DNA of 10,839 bases from the NCBI GenBank assembly GCA_949448405.1, contig CASTFX010000034.1:1-10839 (forward strand). Direction: 5' to 3'. Position 1 is the first letter of the stretch; each line of letters opens with the position of its first letter. Below are positions 1 to 6,842 of the stretch, one piece after another. Source of the stretch: an uncultured Clostridia bacterium. Its GTDB lineage: Bacteria > Bacillota > Clostridia > TANB77 > CAG-508. The notes under the pieces were generated by a model that saw only the letters and a list, made by a program, of their open reading frames with translations, was not told where the DNA came from and did no database searches. The translations under genes were made by a program, and so were the position numbers.

Positions 1-873
1 TTAAGAAGATTAATAAGAAGAATGATAAGACACTTAAATAAACTTCAAATAGACTTAAATCTACTAAAAGAATTAATAACTCTAAATATGGAAGTTCTTG
101 GGGAAATGTATTCAGAACTTGTACAAAATAAAGAAAATATAATAAGTACAATATTAGAAGAAAAAGATAAATTTGTAAAAACACTAGAAAATGGAGAAAA
201 AGAGTTACAAAAAGAACTAAACAAACTAAAAGAAAAAGGAGAAAATACTCTTTCGGCAGAAGCAGTATTTAGATTATATGAAACTTATGGTTTCCCACAA
301 GAAGTTACAACAGAAATAGCAAAAGAAAGTGGATTTAATGTAGATTTAGAAACATTTGACAAACTATTTAAAGAACACCAAGCAAAATCAAGACTTGGTT
401 CAGAGCAAAAATTTAAAGGAGGACTTGCAGACCAAAGTGAAGAGACAATTGCTTACCATACAGCAACACACCTTCTTCATAAAGCACTTCAAATAGTACT
501 TGGAGAACATGCAACACAAAAGGGTTCAAATATAACACAGGAAAGACTAAGATTTGACTTTGCACATCCACAAAAAGTAACTAAAGAAGAACTAGAAGAA
601 GTAGAGAAAATAGTAAATGAACAAATACAAAAAGATTTACCAGTAGTGTGTGAAGAAATGAGTCATGAAGAAGCAAAGAAGTCAGGAGCAATGGGGTTAT
701 TTGAAAACAAATATGGAGACAAAGTAAAAGTGTATACAATAGGAGACTTCAGCAAAGAAATTTGTGGTGGACCTCATGTAACACATACAGGAATTTTAGG
801 AACATTCAAAATAAAGAAAGAAGAAGCTTCATCAGCAGGAGTAAGACGTATTAAGGCTATTTTAATAAAATAA
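1..873 (+). CDS. alaS: Alanyl-tRNA synthetase, compact form (5' end missing)
   Basis: Charges tRNA-Ala with alanine in the cytoplasm. The frame is open from base 1 (LRRLIRRMIRH, the family's LRRxIRRA helix), so the ATG at 22 is internal and the start lies upstream. Next come the tRNA-recognition helices, the block around RLYETYGFP, and the editing/second zinc region: HTATHLLHKAL at about residues 153-163, and CGGPH near residue 256, which supply the usual H/H/C/H metal ligands. Two normal parts are missing. The roughly 100-residue beta-barrel expected between the DTYGFP helices and HTATH is reduced to a short FKGGLADQSEE linker. The protein also stops at GVRRIKAILIK, where most bacterial AlaRS continue for about 200 residues (coiled coil plus DHHA1/C-Ala). 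I recall similar short AlaRS from CPR bacteria and some Clostridia, so this looks like a natural short type, not decay. The stop codon TAAGGAGAAA doubles as the ribosome site of the next gene. Confidence 0.95.
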   Translation, partial: LRRLIRRMIRHLNKLQIDLNLLKELITLNMEVLGEMYSELVQNKENIISTILEEKDKFVKTLENGEKELQKELNKLKEKGENTLSAEAVFRLYETYGFPQEVTTEIAKESGFNVDLETFDKLFKEHQAKSRLGSEQKFKGGLADQSEETIAYHTATHLLHKALQIVLGEHATQKGSNITQERLRFDFAHPQKVTKEELEEVEKIVNEQIQKDLPVVCEEMSHEEAKKSGAMGLFENKYGDKVKVYTIGDFSKEICGGPHVTHTGILGTFKIKKEEASSAGVRRIKAILIK

Positions 874-882
874 GGAGAAAAC

Positions 883-1218
883 ATGGAAAATTGTATATTT
901 TGTAAAATAATAAATAAAGAAATACCAGGAGATATTGTATATGAAGACGAAAAAGTATTAGCATTTAAAGATATAAATCCACAAGCACCAATTCATATTA
1001 TAGTAATTCCTAAAAAACATGTAAAATCAGTATTAGAAGCAGATGGTGAAATGTCTGCAGCCATTATAAATGCTATACAAAAAATAGCAAAAGAACAAAA
1101 CATAGAAGAAACAGGTTTTAGAGTTATAACCAATTGTGGAAAAGATGCAGGACAAACAGTAGAACATTTACATTTCCATATACTAGCAGGTAGAACTTTA
1201 GGTGAAAAAATAGTCTAA
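883..1218 (+). CDS. HIT-family (HINT-like) nucleotide hydrolase
   Basis: A 111-residue histidine-triad protein of the HINT/PKCI branch, small cytosolic enzymes that hydrolyse purine nucleoside phosphoramidates and aminoacyl-adenylates. The triad is HLHFHIL at residues 95-101; the middle His97 is the expected nucleophile. CIFC at residues 4-7 is the zinc knuckle of this branch, and the fold core with PKKH at 43-46 is typical. The ATG is preceded by AAGGAG, which overlaps the alaS stop, and the 9-bp gap implies cotranscription with alaS. That pairing suits a role in clearing aminoacyl-AMP, but this is inference. The C-terminus is short (GRTLGEKIV). Its last seven codons are part of a 23-bp sequence that recurs exactly at 5653-5675, so the 3' end looks like an insertion target. 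Confidence 0.95.
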   Translation: MENCIFCKIINKEIPGDIVYEDEKVLAFKDINPQAPIHIIVIPKKHVKSVLEADGEMSAAIINAIQKIAKEQNIEETGFRVITNCGKDAGQTVEHLHFHILAGRTLGEKIV

Positions 1219-1220
1219 TA
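1198..1220. repeat. Left copy of 23-bp direct repeat (3' end of HIT gene)
   Basis: The segment from TTAGGTGAAAA to TAGTCTAATA, covering the last codons and stop of the HIT gene, is repeated exactly at 5653-5675. Identity ends sharply on both sides (T versus A before, A versus T after). A 23-base exact match between two such placed sites is very unlikely by chance even in AT-rich DNA. It has the geometry of an attachment site at a gene's 3' end. Confidence 0.85.
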
Positions 1221-1239
1221 AGAGTTGAGAATAATATTT

Positions 1240-1298
1240 AAAAACACCTATAATATAATTTTGGTTTTCATCAATAAAATTATATTATAGGTGTTTTT
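1240..1298 (+). terminator. Strong bidirectional terminator hairpin
   Basis: Perfect 23-bp inverted repeat (arms 1240-1262 and 1276-1298) with a 13-base loop. The arms start with A5 and end with T5, so the hairpin can end transcription from alaS-HIT and also act on the opposite strand. It sits inside the putative inserted segment, 20 bp past the left repeat. Confidence 0.85.
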
Positions 1299-1331
1299 GC
1301 TATAATAAACACATAAAAACTAATAGCTATA

Positions 1332-1360
1332 TTGTAAAACATACAATTATATGTTACATT
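1332..1360 (+). promoter_or_regulatory. Putative sigma-A promoter of the cadherin-like/protease pair
   Basis: TTGTAA at 1332-1337, a 17-bp spacer and TACATT at 1355-1360, with a TG one base before the -10 (extended -10). It is the best match in the 117 bp between the terminator and the start at 1416. This is the only promoter candidate I see for the two-gene unit. Confidence 0.5.
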
Positions 1361-1372
1361 ATAAGTAGCTAA

Positions 1373-1396
1373 ATCTATTAAACTATTTTAATAGAT
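1373..1396. promoter_or_regulatory. Short inverted repeat in the 5' leader
   Basis: ATCTATTAAA at 1373-1382 and its exact complement TTTAATAGAT at 1387-1396 with a 4-base loop. It lies just downstream of the proposed -10 and 9 bp before the AAGGGGG ribosome site of the next gene. It could be an operator or an mRNA hairpin that affects initiation. The function is a guess. Confidence 0.35.
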
Positions 1397-1415
1397 ATTT
1401 GAATAAGGGGGATTT

Positions 1416-2774
1416 ATGAAAAAAAGATATATAATAATTTTATTTACTTTTGTATTAATGTTTTGGGGAGGAAGTGTTAAAGCTGCTACGTTCAAAATGA
1501 CAGCATCTAAAACACAAATAAGTCCTAATGAAACATTTAGTATTTCAGTAGGAGGAGACTGTATAGGAAGAGTTAATATAAGTGTAACAAACGGAACTGC
1601 TTCTGCAAATAGTGTATGGGTTGAACAAAATTATCAAACAGTAAATATTAAGGCTGGAGGGAGTGGTAGTGTAACTGTAACTGCAACGCCTACAGTTGGG
1701 TTTTCAGATGCTGACGCAAATGAATATAAACCAGGAGCTAGAAGCGTAAAAGCTACAATTGTAAGCCAGAATACAAATACGTCCCAAGAAAAACCAGATA
1801 CAAAACCAAACACAGATACAAGCACAAAACCAAATACAAGTGGATCAAATAATAACTCAAATAATAACACAAAAAATCCTGTTAAAAAGGAACCTGAAAC
1901 TGAAGTAAAATCAGCAAATAATTTACTATCATCACTAAATATAAATTCTGGGACATTAGAACCAAATTTTGATACAAATATTAATGAATATAGTGTAGAT
2001 TTACCAAAAGATATAAAGACAATTGCTATAAATGCAGAAGCGCAAGATAGTAAATCAAGAATAGAAGGAACTGGAGAAAGAGAGCTTAATCCAGGAGAAA
2101 ATATAATTGAAATAAAAGTAATTGCTGAAAATAATGAAGAAAGAATATATAAGATAAAGGCATATGCATATGAAGAACCAGAAGTTTATCTTAAATATAA
2201 AGAAAATGAAATAGGAGTTGTCAAGGATTTAAGGAAAATAGCTATTCCAGAAGGATTTAATAAAAAAGAACATACAATAAACAATCAAACAATTAATATA
2301 TTTGAAGGAGAGCATTTTTCAATAATTTATGGTATTGATAGTGAAGAAAGAAGTAATTTCTATATAATAGACACTGAAAAAAATGAATGTATCAATAAAA
2401 TTGTTCCAATAGCGATTGCTAATCATTTCTTGTACTTAGTAGATTTAGAAGAAGAAAAAGAAGGATTCGAAATATCGACTCAGATTATTGAAGAAAAAGA
2501 AATCATTGGATATAAATTTAAAAACGGATTTGAAGACTACTTTTTATTATCTGTAATGAATAATAAAGGAGAGATAAAAGAATACCTATATGAAACAAAA
2601 GAAGGAACCTTGCAGTTATACTCTGGTAGTGCACCAATAGATTATAATAGTTATAAAGAACTAGAAAAAGACGAAAATGTTAAACAAATAGTTATATATA
2701 TTTTAAGTGGACTTTTAATACTAAGTATTATTTGTATAAGTTTTCTATTGTTAAAACTAAGAAAGGAAAAATAG
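1416..2774 (+). CDS. Membrane-anchored surface protein with Ig-like and cadherin-like beta-sandwich domains
   Basis: 452 residues. A signal peptide (KKR, hydrophobic core, cleavage likely after VKA, residue 23) is followed by a beta-rich Ig-like domain (about 25-113). Then come a Thr/Pro/Asn-rich linker with TKPNT repeats (115-165) and a cadherin-like beta-sandwich domain (about 168-250; NLLSSLNINSGTLEP... INEYSVDLP is the usual opening). An unassigned 170-residue region follows, and the protein ends in one transmembrane helix (about 427-447) with a positive KLRKEK tail. It should therefore be exported and held in the membrane with its bulk outside. AAGGGGG precedes the ATG. The stop abuts the protease ATG (TAGATG), so the two are translationally linked. 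I see no enzyme motif; a display or binding role beside the protease is inference. No CGG codon occurs in frame; the CGG triplets at 1592 and 2525 read AAC-GGA. Confidence 0.85.
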   Translation: MKKRYIIILFTFVLMFWGGSVKAATFKMTASKTQISPNETFSISVGGDCIGRVNISVTNGTASANSVWVEQNYQTVNIKAGGSGSVTVTATPTVGFSDADANEYKPGARSVKATIVSQNTNTSQEKPDTKPNTDTSTKPNTSGSNNNSNNNTKNPVKKEPETEVKSANNLLSSLNINSGTLEPNFDTNINEYSVDLPKDIKTIAINAEAQDSKSRIEGTGERELNPGENIIEIKVIAENNEERIYKIKAYAYEEPEVYLKYKENEIGVVKDLRKIAIPEGFNKKEHTINNQTINIFEGEHFSIIYGIDSEERSNFYIIDTEKNECINKIVPIAIANHFLYLVDLEEEKEGFEISTQIIEEKEIIGYKFKNGFEDYFLLSVMNNKGEIKEYLYETKEGTLQLYSGSAPIDYNSYKELEKDENVKQIVIYILSGLLILSIICISFLLLKLRKEK

Positions 2775-5656
2775 ATGAAAAAGTGCATCAGTATTACATT
2801 AGTAATATTTATTTGTTTTAATTTGATTTTTACAACTTATAATTTTGCATATGCACCTGAAAGTACAGAGGTTGTAAGAACTAAAACACCAAATAAAAAA
2901 ATAAAAAATTTAGCAGTATTTATAGAATTTAGTGATAGCAGTGCAAATGCAGTAAATTACTTAGACAGTGAGGAATGTGTTAAAAATGCCGAGAAAGTTT
3001 TTAATAGTGATGAACTATTTGATATGAATACTGCAAATGGAACAGTAAAAGTGCCATCATTTAAAAAATACTACGAAATGCAAAGTTATGGTAAGTTTAC
3101 TATAGAAACTAAAATATTCCCTATAGTAGACGGAGACGTAGCATCTTGTGTATTACCTGAGCCGATAGGATATTATTTAGAATATAATGAAAAAAATACT
3201 ATAGGATATAAAAATAAAGAAGAATATTTACAAAGAGAAACTCAATTAGTAAATTATGCGATTAAGGAAATAGCAGAACAAGTTAAAAACGAGGGGATAC
3301 AGCCAAACGAACTTGATACAGATAATAACGGAAAAGTAGATGCGATTTCGTTTTTTGTAGAAGGACAAAAAAACTTGCCAAATAGTATTAAATGGGGAGA
3401 TTTATTATGGTCACATATGTTAAATAATGGTAAAGTTACAGAAAAGATATTAGGAAAAAGCGTTGAGACATATAATCTTATTTATGTAGATGATTATAAA
3501 GAGGAAGCTAGTGTATTTTCATTAGATAAGGGTAATTATGGTACGATGATTCACGAATTTGGACATACCCTAGGATACATGGATTTATACAGATATGATG
3601 ACCATTCTAATAAACCAGTTGGATTTTTCGATATTATGGGAAGTGCAAGTTATTCAAATCCACCAAATTTTTTAACATATTTTATAAGTGAATACAATAG
3701 AGAGACAAATTGGCACGCACCTTTACCAATAATTAAAGAAACAACAAAAAATATTACATTGTATAAACCAGAGTTCCAAAACGAAAATGAAATGAGAGCA
3801 GTTAAAGTACAGCAATATGAAGGAAGTGATGAATATTTTGTTATAGAATACCATGAAAAACAAAATACATACGAAAAATATAGTGTTGATGCAAGTGGAA
3901 TTATTGTTTATCGTGTAAATGAAAAAAATAAATATAAAGGAAACACATCTCGGAGTTAATAATGGAGAAAACGATCATATTTATATATTCAGACCTAACG
4001 AAACAGCTTTAGGAAAAGGAGGAGGAGACTTAACTAAGGCGACATTAAATAGCAAACGCCCTATTCTTGGAAAAGAAATAAAAATAGGCAATGATACATT
4101 TGATAACGAAACTATTTATTACTCAAATGGTAGCAATTCAGGAATTACTATTGAAGTTGTATCAGAGACAGATAAATCTGTCACATTTAATGTAAATTTC
4201 CCAAGTTTTGATGGGCAAGGAACAAAAGATAATCCATATTTAATATACGATATAGATACATTTTTATATTTCATGAAAACAGACACAAAAAATAAATATT
4301 ATAAATTAATGAACGACCTAGACTTTGAAAGAATAGGAAATTATCCTAAAATTGACTTCGAAGGAAATTTAAATGGTAATAATAAAACTATAAAAAATAT
4401 TTCTGCCACAGATACAGGAGTATTTAGCAATATTGGAAATTTTAAAATACACACTGTTATTGAAAATCTAAATGTACAAAATATTAATATAACTACAAAT
4501 AAAGCTAATCATCTTGGAGGACTTGCCTCAACTATAGAAAATGTCACATTAAGAAATGTGCATTTGAAATCTGGAACTGTTAAAAATACAAGTAGTATAG
4601 GCGAAAGCTGGGTTTCTACAGGAGGATTTGTAGGAAGTGCAAATAATCAAACAATTATTGAAAATTGTTCTACATCTATAAATGTATCAGCAGAAAAGAA
4701 TGTAGGAGGATTTATGGGAATTAACATGAATTCTACTATTAAAGACAGTTACACAAATGGAAAAGTAAGTGGAAGCAAAAATATAGGAGGATTTATAGGA
4801 TTACAAAGCATTAATGACACAATGTATAAAGTACCAGAAAATGTATATTTTGATTACTCAAAAACAAAAATATCAGTTGCTGTTCGGTGGATATACTCAA
4901 GGAGCACATATGTTAAATTTACTTCCAGCAAATGATTTAGGTAGAGGAATTGTAGGAATATCTGTACCAGAAGTAATAAATGCTAATAATGTAAAAGAAG
5001 TAAACTACAATATAACTATAACTCCAAATAAATCACTTCAATTTTCAGGAAGCTCAAGTGATACAACAGTGGCGAAATATAATAATGGAAAGATACAATT
5101 ATTAAAAAATGGAACAGCTAGAATTTATCTGGATTTAAAAGTTGGTTCACAAACAATGAGATTGGAAAGTAATATTAATGCAACAAACATAGAATCACCA
5201 AGCACTAATGTAGATTCAATTTTAGAAGGAGACGTGCTTAAAAAATTTGGATTAACAAAAAGAGATGGATATGTAGTAGGATTTAAATTAGGTAGTAGTG
5301 TAGCAAGTATAAGACAACTTCTTTCAAGTTATCCAAAGGTAAAACTATCAAGTTTTAAAAATGCATCTGGAAAGGAAATTACCTCAGGAATAATCTCAAC
5401 TAATATGAAATTTACTTTAACATTTAATCAAAAACAATATAATTATACAGTTTTGGTAAAAGGTGATGTAAATGGAGATGGATTAATCTATGCAACAGAT
5501 TATGTGAGTATTAAAAATCATATTATGGGTAAGAAGAAACTTGAAGGAGCATATTTAAAAGCTGCAGACATAAATAACGATAATAATATTTATGCAACTG
5601 ACTATGTAAGAATAAAAAATTATATAATGGGAAAAGGAAAAATAGAGCAAAATTAG
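2775..5656 (+). CDS. Secreted M6-type metalloprotease with GLUG repeats and dockerin, two +1 frameshifts at CGG
   Basis: A 959-residue product results if one base is skipped at each of two in-frame CGG codons (3951, 4885); otherwise it is three overlapping frames. There is a signal peptide (MKKCISITLVIF...) and an M6-like peptidase domain with zinc motif HEFGHTLGYMD (HExxHxxGxxD; His260, Glu261, His264, Asp270) followed by FDIMG. GIIVYRVN...KGNTS continues as GVNNGENDHIYIFRP across the first junction. Three GLUG-type repeats (GGFVG, GGFMG, GGFIG) lie at about 579-680, with an Ig-like region after the second junction. A type I dockerin at about 896-955 has two calcium loops, DVNGDG and DINNDN, each with ATDYV and KNxIMG. 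The dockerin implies docking on a cohesin scaffold outside the cell. All domains are complete and in canonical order across both junctions, which argues against a decayed gene. The start follows AAGAAAGGA, and the stop lies in the 23-bp repeat. Confidence 0.85.
3951..3953 (+). other. CGG +1 frameshift site 1 (protease)
   Basis: The frame reads AAC ACA TCT CGG AGT TAA. Skipping C3951 gives TCT GGA GTT AAT and continues the peptidase C-terminal region (GVNNGENDHIYIF). Without the skip, translation ends two codons after CGG. Confidence 0.85.
4885..4887 (+). other. CGG +1 frameshift site 2 (protease)
   Basis: The frame reads GCT GTT CGG TGG. Skipping C4885 gives GTT GGT GGA TAT (VGGYTQGAHMLN) and leads into the Ig-like and dockerin part. 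The unshifted frame stops at 4935 and would lose the dockerin. Confidence 0.85.
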
Positions 5657-5675
5657 GTGAAAAAATAGTCTAATA
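5653..5675. repeat. Right copy of 23-bp direct repeat
   Basis: Exact copy of 1198-1220, here not part of a HIT gene. It supplies the TAG stop of the protease (5654-5656) and ends 5 bp before the sortase -35 element. No terminator follows it, so transcription from the cargo genes could run on into the sortase. Confidence 0.85.
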
Positions 5676-5680
5676 TTGGT

Positions 5681-5708
5681 GTACAAAATAAAAATAATAT
5701 GGTATAAT
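5681..5708 (+). promoter_or_regulatory. Promoter of the sortase-TSCPD operon
   Basis: TGTACA at 5681-5686, a 16-bp spacer and a perfect TATAAT at 5703-5708, preceded by TGG (extended -10). It starts 5 bp after the right repeat, so the sortase keeps its own promoter whether or not the upstream segment is present. Confidence 0.7.
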
Positions 5709-5754
5709 TAAAATATATGGATGTCTAAAAACATATAGAAAGAAGGGATGTCAT

Positions 5755-6420
5755 ATGTTTAATAGTAAATTTAATACATTGCTTACAGTACTTCTAGTAG
5801 TAGCAATAATAGCAATAATTGGAATAATAGGATATTTTGGGTTTTCAATATATAATAAATATTACATAAACTCAGAAGCTAAAGAAGTAGTAGATATGTT
5901 TGAACAAAATACTGGAAATAAAAATCCAACTCCAAAGCCTGAAAACACAGTAGACACAAATGTTGTGATAGGTGGAGTTTCAGAAGGAGAAGGAAACAAT
6001 CAACAAAATGGTATTAATACTACATATAAAGGATATAAAGTAATGGGAGTAATCTCAATTCCATCAATAAATATTGAGTATCCAATACTTGAAAAAGAAA
6101 CTACTCAATCACTTAAAATCGCAATAGTATACCTTTATGGACCAGGAGCAAATAAAGTAGGAAATACAGTTTTTCAAGGACATAACTATAGAAATGGATT
6201 ATTTTTCTCAAATTTGCACAAACTAAAAGATGGAGATAAAATTTATATAACAGATACAACAGGAACAAAAATAACTTATGAAGTATATAGAAACTTCACA
6301 GCAAAAGCATCAGACACAAGTTTCTATAAAAGAGACACTGCAGGAAAGAGAGAAATTACATTATCAACTTGTACAACAGAATATGAAGATAGAACAATAA
6401 TACTTGCTCGTGAAGTCTAA
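5755..6420 (+). CDS. Sortase (class D-like) cysteine transpeptidase
   Basis: 221 residues. An N-terminal membrane anchor (about 8-33, very Ile-rich) and a disordered linker (50-95) precede a sortase beta-barrel from about residue 95. The catalytic triad is visible: His143 in QGHNYRNG, Cys206 in TLSTCT and Arg213 in EDRTIILARE. The enzyme sits outside the membrane and cleaves a C-terminal sorting signal to link proteins to the cell wall. The compact size and the TLSTCT and LFSNL-like blocks fit the D/E-type sortases better than class A or B, but the class is a judgement by eye. No substrate with an LPxTG-like tail is in the window: the cadherin-like protein has a plain membrane anchor and the protease has a dockerin. 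The start at 5755 has AGAAGGG eight bases upstream. The TSCPD gene follows 17 bp later. Confidence 0.92.
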   Translation: MFNSKFNTLLTVLLVVAIIAIIGIIGYFGFSIYNKYYINSEAKEVVDMFEQNTGNKNPTPKPENTVDTNVVIGGVSEGEGNNQQNGINTTYKGYKVMGVISIPSINIEYPILEKETTQSLKIAIVYLYGPGANKVGNTVFQGHNYRNGLFFSNLHKLKDGDKIYITDTTGTKITYEVYRNFTAKASDTSFYKRDTAGKREITLSTCTTEYEDRTIILAREV

Positions 6421-6437
6421 AGGAGGTAAGTTTATAA

Positions 6438-6689
6438 ATGGAATACAGATATAGACCACAAGGTGTATGTTCTAAAGAGATGATAATAGACTTAGATGGA
6501 GATATAATTAAAAGTGTAAAAATAGTAAGTGGATGCCCAGGAAACACAGTAGGAGTTAGCAAACTTGTAGAAGGAAGAAAGATAGATGAAGTAATAGAAC
6601 TTCTAAAAGGGATTCCATGTGGGGTAAGAGGAACATCTTGCCCAGACCAATTATCAAAGGCTTTAGAAGAAATTAAAGCCAAAATGTAA
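6438..6689 (+). CDS. Small TSCPD-domain protein (TIGR03905-like)
   Basis: 83 residues, matching the length of the stand-alone TSCPD proteins common in Clostridia. The signature GTSCPDQLSKAL is at 65-76. The domain is named after this motif and is also found at the C-terminus of some vitamin B12-dependent ribonucleotide reductases. Four cysteines (11, 33, 61, 68) could bind a metal. The biological role of the stand-alone form is not known to me. A strong AGGAGG overlaps the end of the sortase gene, with a slightly long 11-base spacing to the ATG, so it is cotranscribed with the sortase; no functional link is evident. Confidence 0.9.
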   Translation: MEYRYRPQGVCSKEMIIDLDGDIIKSVKIVSGCPGNTVGVSKLVEGRKIDEVIELLKGIPCGVRGTSCPDQLSKALEEIKAKM

Positions 6690-6701
6690 CGTAATTAGGA
6701 C

Positions 6702-6717
6702 AATTGCTTTAGCAATT
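6702..6717. repeat. Small hairpin after the TSCPD gene
   Basis: AATTGC (6702-6707) and GCAATT (6712-6717) with a 4-base loop. It lies 12 bp after the TSCPD stop and directly before the longer hairpin. It has no T-run, so by itself it is unlikely to terminate. Confidence 0.4.
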
Positions 6718-6720
6718 AAT

Positions 6721-6757
6721 TTAAAGGATGGAAAATCATAGATTTTCCATCCTTTAA
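6721..6757. terminator. Perfect 17-bp hairpin, probable terminator
   Basis: The arms 6721-6737 and 6741-6757 are exact reverse complements around an ATA loop. The stem ends in CTTTAA rather than a long T-run, so termination strength is uncertain. It could also stabilise the 3' end of the sortase-TSCPD mRNA. Confidence 0.5.
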
Positions 6758-6807
6758 TATGAGATGATAAATAATTAAGTCTTATGAAGGAAGATTTATT
6801 GATATAT

Positions 6808-6842
6808 ATAGGTACTTTTGTAGCATAAAGTACCTATTTTTT
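6808..6842 (+). terminator. Rho-independent terminator between convergent genes
   Basis: An 11-bp perfect stem (6808-6818 and 6827-6837) with an 8-base loop, followed by T6 at 6837-6842. It is a good terminator for the plus strand. The last bases overlap the stop codon of the flippase on the other strand, for which the hairpin lacks a clear T-run. Confidence 0.75.

Larger units (their letters stand above)
1221..5675. mobile_element. Candidate inserted cargo segment bounded by 23-bp direct repeats
   Basis: About 4.45 kb between the end of the HIT gene and the sortase promoter. It carries a terminator hairpin, its own promoter and two secreted-protein genes, and is closed by a second copy of the HIT-gene tail. 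Removing one repeat plus the interior would join the HIT stop directly to the sortase promoter region. The protease's TAG stop (5654-5656) lies inside the right repeat, so its C-terminus is set by the junction. No integrase, transposase or resolvase is seen inside, so if it is mobile it would need enzymes in trans, or it is a remnant. Duplication by homologous recombination is an alternative. Confidence 0.45.

Noticed and set aside
1634..1870. Minus-strand open frame opposite the cadherin-like gene
   Set aside because: Complement of the Thr/Pro/Asn-rich linker, no start signals; a composition artefact.
3936..3960. Classical prfB-type programmed +1 frameshift with SD-like stimulator and stop codon
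   Set aside because: No shared SD-like element or stop codon in the shift position; the only feature common to all five sites is the in-frame CGG.
3919..4935. Separate gene starting at ATG 3919
   Set aside because: The start lies inside the peptidase domain, has no ribosome site, and its frame continues the protease after the CGG at 3951.
4814..5656. Separate dockerin gene starting at ATG 4814
   Set aside because: The first 20-odd residues are an out-of-frame reading of the upstream protein. Family-like sequence begins only after the CGG at 4885.
6356..6682. Minus-strand open frame over the TSCPD gene
   Set aside because: Shadow of the TSCPD gene, which has its signature motif and a strong AGGAGG.
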